A DNA stretch of 64,000 nucleotides. Origin: Aquimarina sp. RZ0. Its GTDB lineage: Bacteria; Bacteroidota; Bacteroidia; Flavobacteriales; Flavobacteriaceae. Positions within the stretch are counted from its first letter, which is position 1. Each line of letters starts with the position of its first letter. Under the pieces are notes generated by a model. The model had not been told where the DNA came from. It saw nothing but the letters and a program-made list of their open reading frames with translations, and made no database searches. The stretch covers positions 1-64,000 of the forward strand of contig NZ_VTZU01000029.1 of assembly GCF_008370685.1 (NCBI RefSeq), given 5' to 3'. The translations under genes and the position numbers were made by a program. Shown piece by piece: positions 53,548 through 63,900 of this stretch.

Positions 53548-53628
53548 TGCTTTTTAGCCTTGATGTATCTGATTTATAGAAGATTGATACCCATGAAAAT
53601 AGAAAAGCTAATGAACTAAAAATAGTCT

Positions 53629-54333
53629 TTAAGAATTTAAGAAAACAATGCTGTGTGCAGCTATAATAGCTGCGGTTTCTGTTCTTAATCGTGTTTCTCC
53701 CAAAGTAACTGGGGTATACCCTGATTGCAAGGCTATTTCAATTTCTTTATTAGAGAAATCTCCTTCTGGACCAATAAGAATAGTGATATCATTCCCAGGG
53801 ATCAATACTTCTTTAATAGCTTGTTTTTTAGCTTCCTCGCAATGAGCAATTAGTAATTGATCCGTTTTTTTATATTTTATAAAATTCGTAAAAGAAATTA
53901 CAGGGTTTAGTTTTGGTAAATAATATTGTAATGATTGTTTCATAGCGCTTTGTAAAATACGCTCAAAGCGTTCAAGTTTTATTACTTTTCGTTCACTATG
54001 ATCGCAGATAACAGGAGTAATTTCCTGAACTCCAATTTCTGTAGCTTTTTCTAAAAACCACTCATATCGATCATTCATTTTTGTAGGTGCAACAACAAGA
54101 TGTATATTGTAGCTTTTACCAAGAATGTGTTTTTTGTTCTCTATTTGTATCCTACAGGTATTGAGACTGGAAAATGTAATGATTCCCTGGCAAGATAATC
54201 CATCTCCATTGGTGATATATAATGTATCTCCTTCTTTTTTTCGTAAAACCTTAGTAATATGTCTGCTTTCTTCTCTGGAAAAAGTAAATTCGGTTGTAGT
54301 TTCAGAAATATCTTTACTATAGAATAGCTGCAT
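53629..54333 (-). CDS. rsmE: 16S rRNA m3U1498 methyltransferase RsmE
   Basis: This 234-residue SPOUT-fold enzyme methylates U1498 of 16S rRNA. The N-terminal PUA-like domain (about 1-70) contains SREESRHITKVLRKKEGD. The knot domain has EWFLEKATEIGVQEITPV, ILIGPEGDFSNKE and LGETRLRTETAAI, the SAM-binding loops. It ends the leftward pair with tsaD, 12 bases downstream of it. Confidence 0.95.
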   Translation of the reverse strand: MQLFYSKDISETTTEFTFSREESRHITKVLRKKEGDTLYITNGDGLSCQGIITFSSLNTCRIQIENKKHILGKSYNIHLVVAPTKMNDRYEWFLEKATEIGVQEITPVICDHSERKVIKLERFERILQSAMKQSLQYYLPKLNPVISFTNFIKYKKTDQLLIAHCEEAKKQAIKEVLIPGNDITILIGPEGDFSNKEIEIALQSGYTPVTLGETRLRTETAAIIAAHSIVFLNS

Positions 54334-54345
54334 AAAAGATGAAAA

Positions 54346-55368
54346 TTAAAATTTAGTTCTTGCTTGCGCAATGACACTCATATCGGTAAATTCTTTTATC
54401 TCATACTTTAGTTGACCTACCATTGCTATCATTGCTGCGTTATCTGTAGTATATTCAAATTTGGGAATAAATGTTTTCCATCCATATTTGTATTCACCTT
54501 CTTTTAGCGCTTTTCGAATTCCTGAATTAGCAGAAACACCACCACCGATTGCGATGGTTTTAATTCCTGTTTCTTTAGATGCCTTTTTTAATTTATCAAT
54601 AAGAATATTTATGATGGTATACTGTATAGAGGCACATACATCATCCAAGTTTTCTGTTATAAAATCAGGGTTTTCTTTTACTTGTTTTTGAACAAAATAT
54701 AATACTGCTGTTTTCAGCCCGCTAAAGCTAAAATTCAATCCATCGACTCTGGGTTTGGTAAAAGGAAAAGCCTTAGGATTTCCAGATTGTGCGTGTTTAT
54801 CAATCAAGGGACCTCCTGGATAGGGCAGTCCCAATATCTTAGCACTTTTATCAAAAGCTTCGCCTACAGCATCATCGATGGTTTCTCCAATAATCTCCAT
54901 ATCAAAGTAATCCTTAACAATGACAATTTGTGTATGACCACCACTAATAGTCATGGCTAAAAATGGGAAGTTTGGTTTTTCCTGACCTTCTTCATCAATA
55001 AAGTGAGCAAGAATATGCGCTTGCATATGATCAACATCAATAAGAGGTATATCCAATGCCAGTGCTAAGGATTTGGCAAAAGAAGTTCCGACCAGTAAAG
55101 ATCCCATTAAACCGGGACCTTTGGTAAAAGCTATAGCACTGATAGTAGACTTGTCTATACCTGCTTGTTTAATAGCCTGATCTATTACAGGTACAATATT
55201 TTGTTGATGTGCTCTAGACGCCAGTTCCGGAACCACTCCGCCATATAATTCGTGAATTTTTTGGGAAGCAATAATATTAGATAGTACCTTACCGTTGCAT
55301 AGTATGGAAGCAGAGGTGTCATCGCAGGAAGACTCAATACCTAGTATGTATACATTTTTTGAGTTCAT
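54346..55368 (-). CDS. tsaD: tRNA N6-threonylcarbamoyladenosine transferase TsaD
   Basis: This 340-residue protein catalyses the last step of t6A37 formation on tRNA. The nucleotide-binding start is ILGIESSCDDTSASIL, the metal-binding site is DHMQAHILAHF, and AIGGGVSANSGIRKALKE and FIPKFEYTTDNAAMIAMVG are the usual later motifs. It is divergent from tamB with about 80 bases between the starts, a layout that is common in Bacteroidota. Confidence 0.96.
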   Translation of the reverse strand: MNSKNVYILGIESSCDDTSASILCNGKVLSNIIASQKIHELYGGVVPELASRAHQQNIVPVIDQAIKQAGIDKSTISAIAFTKGPGLMGSLLVGTSFAKSLALALDIPLIDVDHMQAHILAHFIDEEGQEKPNFPFLAMTISGGHTQIVIVKDYFDMEIIGETIDDAVGEAFDKSAKILGLPYPGGPLIDKHAQSGNPKAFPFTKPRVDGLNFSFSGLKTAVLYFVQKQVKENPDFITENLDDVCASIQYTIINILIDKLKKASKETGIKTIAIGGGVSANSGIRKALKEGEYKYGWKTFIPKFEYTTDNAAMIAMVGQLKYEIKEFTDMSVIAQARTKF

Positions 55369-55449
55369 TATGAGGAAAAGGGCATAGAAATTGTTAATAT
55401 TGCTGGCAAAGTTAAAACAATAAAACGTATCAAAAAATTCGGAAAAATA

Positions 55450-58400
55450 TTGAAGAGGGTATTTCTTACCTTACTATCGCTATTCATATTAGTTGTAATA
55501 CTATTTTCTATTCCAGGAGTTCAAACATATTTTGGTAAAAAAGTCACTGATTATCTGAATGATAAGTACTCTGTAGATATTAATGTTGGTAGAGTAGGGC
55601 TGACCTATACGGGTGATATTAATTTGAAAGAAATTTTTGTAAGAGATCATCATAAAGACACCTTATTGTTTGCAAGAACTATAGCTACATCAATCCTGAA
55701 TATAAGAGAAATCTCAAAAGGTCAACCAGAATTGGGAGATATTGCCATCGAAGAACTCACGTTCAAAATGAAATTGTATCAAGGTGAACAAAGTGATAAT
55801 TTAATGACTTTTATACGAAAGTTCAATACGGGCAAAAAATCTAGTTCTGAGACTAAATTTTTATTGACCACAGGGAATATCAGTATGAGGAAAGGTAAGT
55901 TTAGATATATTGATGAAAATTTAGCAAGCCCTGATGTTTTAATCCTCAAAGAAATCACATTGGATGCAGAAAGTATTAAGGTAGATGGGGAAGACTTTTA
56001 TATGACTACAGAATTATTATCTTTTAAGGATCATCGTGGATTAAACATCTCTAATCTTAAAACAGATTTATCAATTACGCCCAGAGCCATGCGTTTCAGA
56101 AAATTGATGATAGAAACTCCTGATTCTTATGTAAACGCTGAAGTCTTATTTTCGTATGAACGAGGAGGGATGTCAGATTTTGTAAATAAGGTTACGATAG
56201 ATGCAGATTTTGAAAGAGCGATTGTTTCTACCAATGACTTGATCCCATTTTACAAAGAATTTGGTAGGAATAAAAAAATAACGCTTAAAAAAACAAAGCT
56301 AAAAGGGACTTTAAATGATTTTAATATCATCGGAGCCAATATTTCCGGATTGGATAGATCTATCATAAAAGGAAACATACGGATACAAAATGCAGTTACT
56401 AATGTTTCCAAGTTTAGGTTAGTAGGAGATATGACCAATCTCACTACAAATTATTATGACCTAGTAAATTTATTGCCCAAAATCTTAGGAAGATCACTAC
56501 CAAAACAACTATATCAATTAGGAAGTGTAAAGGCTGTAGGAAATGCAGTAATCAGTAGAAAAGATGTAGACGTAGATATGGACTTCTTTTCGCAATTGGG
56601 TAAAGTATATGCTTTTGTCTTATTAGGTGGTTTAGATGATGTAAAGCAGGCTGTTTATAATGGTAACATTATTTCTGATAATTTTAACGTGGGACAATTA
56701 CTAGGAAAAGAAAAGTTAGGTACAGCAGCTTTTAATATTGATGTGGATGGAAGCGGTTTTACATTAGAGAGCTTAAAGACTAAACTAGAGGGAGATATTA
56801 GTAAATTAGAGTTTAATGGATATAGCTATTCCAATTTGAGTGTTATTGGTAATTTAAGAGATCCTGTTTTTGATGGTTCGTTGATTTCTAATGATCCGAA
56901 TATTAAATTTCATTTTAATGGTGTTGCAGATTTGTCAGAAGAGATTAACAACTATGATTTTACTGCCAATATAGATCATATTGACCTCGAGAAACTCAAT
57001 TTTTTTACCAGAGACAGTATTTCAATACTTAATGGAGATGTAATTATGAATATGAAAGGAACCGGTGTTAATGATGCTTTTGGTACAATTTCCTTTAAGA
57101 AAGGGTTATATAAGAATCAGAATGCAAGCTATTATTTTGATGATTTTGAAATTACTTCCAGTTTTGATAAGGAAAATGTAAGAACAATTACGATGAATAG
57201 CCCAGATATAATTGAGGGAAGTGTGGCTGGAGTTTTTCGATTCGAGAATGTTTATGATTTATTTCGAAATTCAATAGGTAGTCTGTACACTAATTTTGAA
57301 GCAACAGAGATTACTGACAACGAATTTATGGAGTTTAATTTTAAAATTTATAATAAGATCGTAGATATATTTTTTCCAGAAATTCAGTTTGCACCCAATA
57401 CATTTATTAAGGGAAAAGTAGAAAGTAATGATTCTGAATTTAAGTTAACATTTAAATCTCCGTTGATAAAGGCTTTTGATAATTCAATGCAGAAAGTCGA
57501 TATACAGGTAGATAACAAAAACCCCTTATTTAATACCTATGTAGCAATTGATAGTATAAATTCTAAATATTATGATATATCCAGATTTAGTCTGATTAAT
57601 GTTACACTAAATGATACATTGTTTATGCGATCAGAGTTCAAAGGCGGTAAAAACAATGTGGATAGCTATAATTTAGAGTTTTATCATACGATTAATGAAG
57701 ACAATAATTCTGTAATAGGTTTAAAAAAATCAGATTTTACTTTTAAAGGATATACTTGGTATGCTAATCCTAATAAGAGTAAAAGTAGTAATCAGATAAT
57801 CTTTGATAATGATTTCCAAAATATAGACATCCAATCAATAGTATTAAGTCATCAACACGAAGAAATACGTGTTTCTGGTAATATGGCGGGTAAAAACGAT
57901 AAAAACATCAGGGCTGCATTTAGAGATGTAGATCTTAATAAAATTACCCCGTCTATAGAAAATTTAGCGCTGTCTGGAGTTGTGGATGGAGATGTCACAA
58001 TTATACAGGATAAAGGTGTTTATTTTCCCAGTTCTACCGTTATTATCAATGATCTTACTGTAAACGATACTTCTTTAGGGAAATTAAGATTAAATGCATC
58101 TGGTAATGAATCCCTAACACAATATAGAATAAATACAAAGTTAGAAAATCATGATAAGCTAAAAACTTTTTCTGCCTTAGGTAGGATTGATGTTTCTGAT
58201 ACTAATTCTGATATGGATATAAATGTAAGTCTTAATCAGTTTGATATGACTGGATTTAGCAAACTTGGAGGAATTGTGATATCTGATCTTAGAGGGTTTG
58301 TTACAGGATCAGCAAAAGTATCGGGTAATTACATAAACCCTTCTACTAACGGGATATTAAAACTAAATAAAGCAGGATTAAAAATTCCATATCTAAACGT

Positions 58401-59877
58401 TGATCTGGATCTGGCAGAAGAATCCCGTGTTATCCTAAAAGGACAGCGCTTTAATTTTGATAGTGTAGATATTACGGATACTAAATATGATACTAAAGGA
58501 GTATTAGAAGGGTATATAGGTCATCAACGTTTTTCTAAATGGGATTTAGGTCTGGAAATAATAGCAAAGGACAAGTTGCTGGTATTAGACACAGAAGAAA
58601 GTGAAGAATCTTTATATTATGGTACTGGATTTATTAGTGGAAATGCAACCCTAACCGGTCCTACGGATGGATTGGTTATTGATGTAAATGCGACTACAGA
58701 AGAAGGAACTATCTTCAAAATTCCGTTAAATGACTCAGAGTCAATAGGTGATAATTCATATATTCATTTTTTAAGCCCCGAAGAAAAAAAGGCTCGTTTA
58801 GAAGGAAAAGAGATCATATTAGAAGATATTAAAGGATTAGAACTTAATTTTGAATTAGATGTAAACAAAAATGCTGAAGTAGAAATTGTTGTTGACAAAA
58901 AAACCGGAAGTTCCCTAAAAGGAAGAGGAGCAGGTACATTGCTTATAGAAATCAATACCAATGGTAAATTTAATATGTGGGGAGACTTTCTGGCATACCA
59001 AGGAAGTTATAATTTTAGATATGGCGCTTTGGTAGGTAAAGATTTTACAGTTAGATCCGGAGGGAGTATTAACTGGGATGGGAGTCCTACCCGAGCAGTA
59101 CTGGATCTAAGCGCAGTATATAAAACAGAGGCAAATCCGGCAATATTATTAGAAACAGCAGCCATTAACCGGAAAATTCCGGTAGAAGTGGTAGTAGATC
59201 TCAAAGGAGAATTGATACAGCCAGATCTTAATTTTAATATAGAATTACCTAATTTAAGTTCGGTTGCTAAGAGTGAACTAGAATATCAACTAGAAGATCA
59301 GGCAACAAAAGAATTACAAGCATTATCGCTGGTAACTCAAGGGCAATTTTACAGTGGTAATTTAGATCCTACTTTTATTACAGGGAATCTGGTAGAACGA
59401 GCTACTGGATTAGTGAATGGAATATTCTCTGGAGATGACGATAAATTTCGTGTAGGAGTTAACTATGTGCAAGGGAATCGTAATGTAGATCAAGAAGCAT
59501 CTGATGAATTTGGAGTTACGGTCTCCACTCAGATCAATAATAGAATTCTAATAAATGGAAGGGTAGGAGTGCCTATTGGAGGTGTAAGCGAATCTGTAGT
59601 AACGGGAGATGTTGAGGTGGAGTATCTTTTTAATAAAGAAGGAACATTGAGAGGTAAGATTTTTAATAGGCAGAATGAAATTCAATATATTGGGGAAACA
59701 CAAGGATATAAACAAGGAGTTGGTCTTTCCTATTCTGTAGATTTTGATAATTTTAACGAACTATGGAAAAAAGTTTTTGCTACTAAAAAAGAAAAGGACA
59801 CTGTTAATATAAAAATAAAGGACACTACAAAAATAGAAACACCAGAATTTCTTAATTTTACCGATAAAAACAAGTAA
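55450..59877 (+). CDS. tamB: Translocation and assembly module protein TamB
   Basis: This 1475-residue protein spans the periplasm as a long hydrophobic beta-groove that carries phospholipid to the outer membrane. An N-terminal membrane anchor lies at about 4-24 (FLTLLSLFILVVILFSIPG), the middle is made of AsmA-like repeats, and the last 350 residues are the DUF490/TamB domain (WGDFLAYQGSYNFRYG; GVNYVQGNRNV). The start taken is TTG at 55450, because no ATG or GTG in frame lies nearby; the frame stays open upstream (KRIKKFGKI), so a different non-ATG start is possible. The stop codon lies in the palindromic repeat copy D. Confidence 0.9.
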   Translation: MKRVFLTLLSLFILVVILFSIPGVQTYFGKKVTDYLNDKYSVDINVGRVGLTYTGDINLKEIFVRDHHKDTLLFARTIATSILNIREISKGQPELGDIAIEELTFKMKLYQGEQSDNLMTFIRKFNTGKKSSSETKFLLTTGNISMRKGKFRYIDENLASPDVLILKEITLDAESIKVDGEDFYMTTELLSFKDHRGLNISNLKTDLSITPRAMRFRKLMIETPDSYVNAEVLFSYERGGMSDFVNKVTIDADFERAIVSTNDLIPFYKEFGRNKKITLKKTKLKGTLNDFNIIGANISGLDRSIIKGNIRIQNAVTNVSKFRLVGDMTNLTTNYYDLVNLLPKILGRSLPKQLYQLGSVKAVGNAVISRKDVDVDMDFFSQLGKVYAFVLLGGLDDVKQAVYNGNIISDNFNVGQLLGKEKLGTAAFNIDVDGSGFTLESLKTKLEGDISKLEFNGYSYSNLSVIGNLRDPVFDGSLISNDPNIKFHFNGVADLSEEINNYDFTANIDHIDLEKLNFFTRDSISILNGDVIMNMKGTGVNDAFGTISFKKGLYKNQNASYYFDDFEITSSFDKENVRTITMNSPDIIEGSVAGVFRFENVYDLFRNSIGSLYTNFEATEITDNEFMEFNFKIYNKIVDIFFPEIQFAPNTFIKGKVESNDSEFKLTFKSPLIKAFDNSMQKVDIQVDNKNPLFNTYVAIDSINSKYYDISRFSLINVTLNDTLFMRSEFKGGKNNVDSYNLEFYHTINEDNNSVIGLKKSDFTFKGYTWYANPNKSKSSNQIIFDNDFQNIDIQSIVLSHQHEEIRVSGNMAGKNDKNIRAAFRDVDLNKITPSIENLALSGVVDGDVTIIQDKGVYFPSSTVIINDLTVNDTSLGKLRLNASGNESLTQYRINTKLENHDKLKTFSALGRIDVSDTNSDMDINVSLNQFDMTGFSKLGGIVISDLRGFVTGSAKVSGNYINPSTNGILKLNKAGLKIPYLNVDLDLAEESRVILKGQRFNFDSVDITDTKYDTKGVLEGYIGHQRFSKWDLGLEIIAKDKLLVLDTEESEESLYYGTGFISGNATLTGPTDGLVIDVNATTEEGTIFKIPLNDSESIGDNSYIHFLSPEEKKARLEGKEIILEDIKGLELNFELDVNKNAEVEIVVDKKTGSSLKGRGAGTLLIEINTNGKFNMWGDFLAYQGSYNFRYGALVGKDFTVRSGGSINWDGSPTRAVLDLSAVYKTEANPAILLETAAINRKIPVEVVVDLKGELIQPDLNFNIELPNLSSVAKSELEYQLEDQATKELQALSLVTQGQFYSGNLDPTFITGNLVERATGLVNGIFSGDDDKFRVGVNYVQGNRNVDQEASDEFGVTVSTQINNRILINGRVGVPIGGVSESVVTGDVEVEYLFNKEGTLRGKIFNRQNEIQYIGETQGYKQGVGLSYSVDFDNFNELWKKVFATKKEKDTVNIKIKDTTKIETPEFLNFTDKNK

Positions 59878-59929
59878 ACTACCTCGAGGCAAGTCCACGA
59901 GGCATTTAAATCTCGATTATCGAGTAAAA
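59875..59929 (+). repeat. Dispersed palindromic repeat (TAAACTAC family), copy D
   Basis: The element begins TAAACTACCTCGAGGCAAG; its TAA is the tamB stop codon. Two hairpins follow: CCTCG(AGGCAAGTCCA)CGAGG and CTCGAT(T)ATCGAG, with ATTTAAAT between them. It is the shortest and cleanest copy and ends 26 bases before pfkA. Confidence 0.85.
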
Positions 59930-59954
59930 TTTATCTGATTTCACACACATATAT

Positions 59955-60941
59955 ATGGCTAAACAAATAAGAATAATTGGTGTAATGACCTCTGGAGGAG
60001 ACTCTCCAGGTATGAATGCTGCAATCAGAGCAGTAGCACGTGCCTGCTCTTACTATAATGTAAAATGTATAGGGTTTTACAGAGGCTATCAGGGAATGAT
60101 TGAAAAAGATTATTGTGAGATGACTGCACGAAGTGTTCGTAATATTATCAGTTCTGGAGGGACGATTCTAAAATCAGCTCGTTCTGAAGAATTTAGAACA
60201 GCCAAAGGAAGAAAAAAAGCAGCGGATAACCTTAAAGAAATAGGTGTAGACGCTATGGTACTCATTGGAGGAGACGGTACTTTTAGAGGAGGTAAAATTT
60301 TTAGTGAGGAATATGATATCCCTGTGATAGGGGTTCCAGGAACCATTGATAATGATATAGCAGGTACCAATTTTACTATTGGATATGACACAGCATTAAA
60401 TACAGTGGTAGAGGCTATTGATAAAATACGAGATACTGCAAGTTCCCATGATCGGTTATTTTTTGTAGAAGTAATGGGACGTGATGCAGGTTTTATAGCA
60501 CTTAATAGTGGTGTGGGAGCAGGATCAGAAGAGATTCTAATTCCAGAAGAAGATCTGGGACTGGATAGATTGTTAGAATCATTAAAGAGAAGTAAAAGAT
60601 CAGGGAAATCATCAAGTATTGTAGTCGTAAGTGAAGGTGATAAAACAGGTAAAAATGTGTACGAATTGGCGGATTATGTTACCGAAAATCTTCCTGATTA
60701 TGATGTAAGAGTTACTGTTTTGGGACATATGCAAAGAGGTGGATCACCTTCTTGTTTTGATAGAACACTGGCTAGCAGATTATGTGTGAATGCAGTAGAA
60801 TTATTATTAGATGGAGAAGAAAATGTAATGGTAGGTTTGGTTAATAATAAAGTAGTATCTACCAATTTTGAAGATGGTCTTAAAGAAGATCATGGTATTA
60901 ACAAAGAGTTGCTTCGTATTTCGGATATACTTTCTGTATAA
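59955..60941 (+). CDS. pfkA: ATP-dependent 6-phosphofructokinase
   Basis: This 328-residue glycolytic enzyme phosphorylates fructose 6-phosphate. The ATP site is MTSGGDSPGMNAAIRAV with GGDGTFRG, and the sugar site is PGTIDNDIAGTNFTIGYDTA with the catalytic Asp in TIDND. EVMGRDAGFIALNSG and LGHMQRGGSPSCFDR are further family marks. The Gly in GGDGT favours ATP over pyrophosphate use. It follows tamB and repeat copy D. Confidence 0.96.
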   Translation: MAKQIRIIGVMTSGGDSPGMNAAIRAVARACSYYNVKCIGFYRGYQGMIEKDYCEMTARSVRNIISSGGTILKSARSEEFRTAKGRKKAADNLKEIGVDAMVLIGGDGTFRGGKIFSEEYDIPVIGVPGTIDNDIAGTNFTIGYDTALNTVVEAIDKIRDTASSHDRLFFVEVMGRDAGFIALNSGVGAGSEEILIPEEDLGLDRLLESLKRSKRSGKSSSIVVVSEGDKTGKNVYELADYVTENLPDYDVRVTVLGHMQRGGSPSCFDRTLASRLCVNAVELLLDGEENVMVGLVNNKVVSTNFEDGLKEDHGINKELLRISDILSV

Positions 60942-61206
60942 CATTCATTGAATGTAACGATAATAATTATTGCTAATGATCGTAAAAAAGTAGAAATGTT
61001 TCAATTTTTGAATAAGACCAGGAAATTGCACATACTAAAAATATAAAACTAATCTCTAAGGCACTTAATGACTTTATTGTATTTTGATTTCTTTGTTTAG
61101 AGTGTTGATATGTTGAAAAGATGCTTGATAATTGTGCAATTGTTATATTTCATGATCTCTTTATAAAATTTTTATCGCTAACAATCGTTTTCCAGTTAGT
61201 TTCTTT

Positions 61207-61214
61207 TATTTTTG
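61207..61214 (+). promoter_or_regulatory. Promoter -7 box of porQ, near-leaderless
   Basis: TATTTTTG matches TAnnTTTG and ends six bases before the ATG at 61221, so the 5' leader would be about three bases. No good -33 TTG is seen. Confidence 0.45.
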
Positions 61215-61220
61215 CTCTTA

Positions 61221-62240
61221 ATGATTCGTAAATATATTTTTCTAGTAATAATTTTCTTTACCACTTTCACTTATTCACAAATTGGAGGTAGATATACTTA
61301 TCAATTTTTAAATTTGGTTTCGTCTCCAAGACAAGCAGCTTTGGGAGGCAAATATGTAACAGGCTATAATGCGGATCCTACGTCTGCAATGCTGAATCCA
61401 GCTTCGATAAATGCAGAGATGGATAATCAGCTTGCCGTGAATTATGTAAACTATATTGGAGATGTTAATTATGGATCTGTGTCATATGCCAAAGCGTTAG
61501 GTAAAAGAGAAAGGGTTATACACGCAGGAGTTACCTATATTAACTATGGAAATTTTAATGGATTTGATGAATTTGGAAACGAGACTGCTGATTTTAGTGC
61601 TGGAGAAGTAGCTATCTCTCTTGGATATGCATATACAATTCCTAATTCTGATTTTCATATAGGAGCAAATGGAAAATTTATATCCTCAAAATTAGAAGAA
61701 TATACTTCTATAGGAGGAGCAGTAGATCTGGGATTCATATATCATAACCCTGATACTAAATTTGATTTTGGTATTGCAGTACGTAATCTGGGAACTCAAT
61801 TTACGACCTATGCCGGAACTAGAGAAGATTTACCATTATCTGTAGATGCAGGAATAGCGCAGACTTTGAATAAAGTACCGATTCGTTGGAATTTTACTTT
61901 AGAAAATCTCAATGTCTGGAATGTAGCATTTAGAAACCCAGCACGGGATCTCACGGATCTTGAGGGAAATGTAGAAGAGGATGATCCTGGTTTTATAAAT
62001 AATGCATTACGCCATGTGGTTATGGGAGTAGAGTTTTTTCCAGAAGGTGGATTTAATATTCGTTTAGGATATAACTTTCGTAGGTCAGAAGAATTACGGA
62101 TAGAAGATCAGCGATCCTTTGCTGGTCTTAGTGGTGGGATATCCCTAAAACTTGGTAAGTTTAGATTTGCATACTCATATGCACGCTATAACTCTGCTGC
62201 AGCTTCTAATACTTTTGGTGTTAACCTTAATCTACAATAG
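61221..62240 (+). CDS. porQ: Type IX secretion system protein PorQ
   Basis: This 339-residue protein has a signal peptide (MIRKYIFLVIIFFTTFTYSQ) and an outer-membrane beta-barrel of the PorV/PorQ (FadL-like) type. SSPRQAALGGKYVTGYNADP and TSAMLNPASINAEM are typical of PorQ. PorQ is part of the attachment complex that fixes T9SS cargo to the surface. The frame opens three codons upstream at TTG, but the ATG at 61221 fits the signal. It directly precedes cmk, as in most Bacteroidota. T9SS substrates in this window include both LPMOs, the lectin and the NHL protein. Confidence 0.88.
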   Translation: MIRKYIFLVIIFFTTFTYSQIGGRYTYQFLNLVSSPRQAALGGKYVTGYNADPTSAMLNPASINAEMDNQLAVNYVNYIGDVNYGSVSYAKALGKRERVIHAGVTYINYGNFNGFDEFGNETADFSAGEVAISLGYAYTIPNSDFHIGANGKFISSKLEEYTSIGGAVDLGFIYHNPDTKFDFGIAVRNLGTQFTTYAGTREDLPLSVDAGIAQTLNKVPIRWNFTLENLNVWNVAFRNPARDLTDLEGNVEEDDPGFINNALRHVVMGVEFFPEGGFNIRLGYNFRRSEELRIEDQRSFAGLSGGISLKLGKFRFAYSYARYNSAAASNTFGVNLNLQ

Positions 62241-62241
62241 T

Positions 62242-62940
62242 GTGTCCAATAAAAAAATAATTATTGCAATAGATGGATATTCCTCTACAGGAAAAAGTAC
62301 TGTTGCGCGACAATTAGCAAAAGCACTAGGTTATATTTATGTAGATACAGGTGCAATGTATAGGGCTGTTACATTATATGCCATGCAACATAATTTTATA
62401 AGCCAATCTCATTTTGATCAAGAAGCACTTGAACATAGCCTTCCTTTAATTAATATTAAGTTTGAAATCAACTCAGAATCTGGTATAGCAGAGGTTTTAT
62501 TGAATGATAGAAATGTAGAACGTGAGATAAGAACATTGAACGTTTCTAGGCTAGTAAGCCCTGTTGCTGCAATTTCTAGAGTTCGTAAGAAGTTGGTAGA
62601 ACAACAACAATTAATGGGGAAAGATGGCGGGATAGTAATGGATGGCAGAGATATTGGTACTGTCGTATTTCCAGAAGCCAAACTCAAACTGTTTATGACA
62701 GCCACTGCAAAGGATAGAGCCGAACGTCGATATAAAGAACTTTTAGAAAGAGGAGAAAAAGTAACGTATGAAGATGTTCTTAAAAATGTAGTTAATAGAG
62801 ATCATATTGATAGTACAAGAAAAGATTCTCCGCTAAGACAGGCAAAAGATGCTATCATGATTGATAACTCTAATCTAACACTAAAGGAGCAGTTTGATCA
62901 AATATTGAAAATTACCAGAGAGTCCATAGCCAGATCTTAA
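62242..62940 (+). CDS. cmk: Cytidylate kinase
   Basis: This enzyme phosphorylates CMP and dCMP. The GTG at 62242, one base after the porQ stop, gives a 232-residue protein of normal length; a longer frame starting at 62152 inside porQ would add 30 residues that belong to no domain. The P-loop is IDGYSSTGKSTVA, and YVDTGAMYRAVTLYA and DGRDIGTVVFPEAKLKLFM are CMP-binding parts, followed by the LID with RDHIDSTRKDSPLRQA. Confidence 0.95.
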   Translation: MSNKKIIIAIDGYSSTGKSTVARQLAKALGYIYVDTGAMYRAVTLYAMQHNFISQSHFDQEALEHSLPLINIKFEINSESGIAEVLLNDRNVEREIRTLNVSRLVSPVAAISRVRKKLVEQQQLMGKDGGIVMDGRDIGTVVFPEAKLKLFMTATAKDRAERRYKELLERGEKVTYEDVLKNVVNRDHIDSTRKDSPLRQAKDAIMIDNSNLTLKEQFDQILKITRESIARS

Positions 62941-62998
62941 TTTCCTTTAAATGATGTGGTTTTATGCCATTTGTATGTAGAGTGAAAGTATTATAAGT

Positions 62999-63814
62999 CT
63001 ATTTTAATATCACAGAATCAATCACTTGTTTTGTAGTAACTTGCAGATTTTTGGGAAGCATATTATCTTTGGGTAGTACTGCCAGATATCGATCATTATT
63101 AGAATCAAAGACCTGCTTATAAATAGGATCTTCTAGTTGTAATAAATCACATATTTCTTTGATTAAATCCAAATGATATATTAGATCTGTACTACCTAAA
63201 TGAAAAATTCCTTTTCTACGTCTATTAATGATATAGTGAATTTGTTGCGTAAGTTTAGAAATAGATGTCGCATTAATAATAACATTGGGGAATACTTCTA
63301 TAGGCGCTTTTAGATCATATAATTTTTTAAGTTCTTGTATACGAGGCGTAGAAGATCCAAAAATCATCGGTATCCTAGCAATAACATATTTATGAGCAGG
63401 TAATCTCATTAATGCATTTTCAATTTTAATTTTAAGTCTTCCGTATACACTCTCACTTAATGTTTTATCATATTCATACGAGGGGTAATTACTAAAAGTA
63501 TCAAAAACGTTAGCACTCGACATAAAAATAAGTTTACATCTATTTTTTTTAATCCACGCTAAGATTCGTTGATGCGCATCTAATTGCGCATTAAAATTAC
63601 CACGAATAGCAGAGATAATTATGGTCGGTTTTAGGTTATCCAACAAAATTGAAATATCTTCCAATTCCATATCATATTGGAAGAACTTCTGATTTTTTTC
63701 GAAAAAAGAATTATCAGTGTGATATGTACCATAGGTATCAAAATAGGAGTTGAGTTCCTTGTATAAAGAATTCCCTATAAAACCACTAGCACCTATGATA
63801 AGAATTTTTTTCAA
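62999..63814 (-). CDS. NAD(P)-dependent sugar epimerase/reductase (extended SDR, RfbD-like)
   Basis: This 271-residue protein has a Rossmann fold opening with KILIIGASGFIGNSLY (GxxGxxG). SAIRGNFNAQLDA and LIFMSSANVF are strand-end motifs, and YEYDKTLSE region supplies the YxxxK pair (Tyr and Lys near 118-122). The closest general type is dTDP-4-dehydrorhamnose reductase or a related nucleotide-sugar enzyme. No sugar-synthesis cluster surrounds it in this window, so the substrate is open. It is convergent with cmk. Confidence 0.8.
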   Translation of the reverse strand: MKKILIIGASGFIGNSLYKELNSYFDTYGTYHTDNSFFEKNQKFFQYDMELEDISILLDNLKPTIIISAIRGNFNAQLDAHQRILAWIKKNRCKLIFMSSANVFDTFSNYPSYEYDKTLSESVYGRLKIKIENALMRLPAHKYVIARIPMIFGSSTPRIQELKKLYDLKAPIEVFPNVIINATSISKLTQQIHYIINRRRKGIFHLGSTDLIYHLDLIKEICDLLQLEDPIYKQVFDSNNDRYLAVLPKDNMLPKNLQVTTKQVIDSVILK

Positions 63815-63900
63815 TACTGATATGATCTAAAAAAGTTAAGTTTCGAAGATTACAAAATTAGGTAACCCTGAAACTTAATATTTATTATTATTTTCACCAA

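Noticed and set aside
62152..62241. A longer cytidylate kinase starting inside porQ
   Set aside because: The extra 30 residues belong to no domain; the GTG at 62242 gives the normal length and standard spacing.
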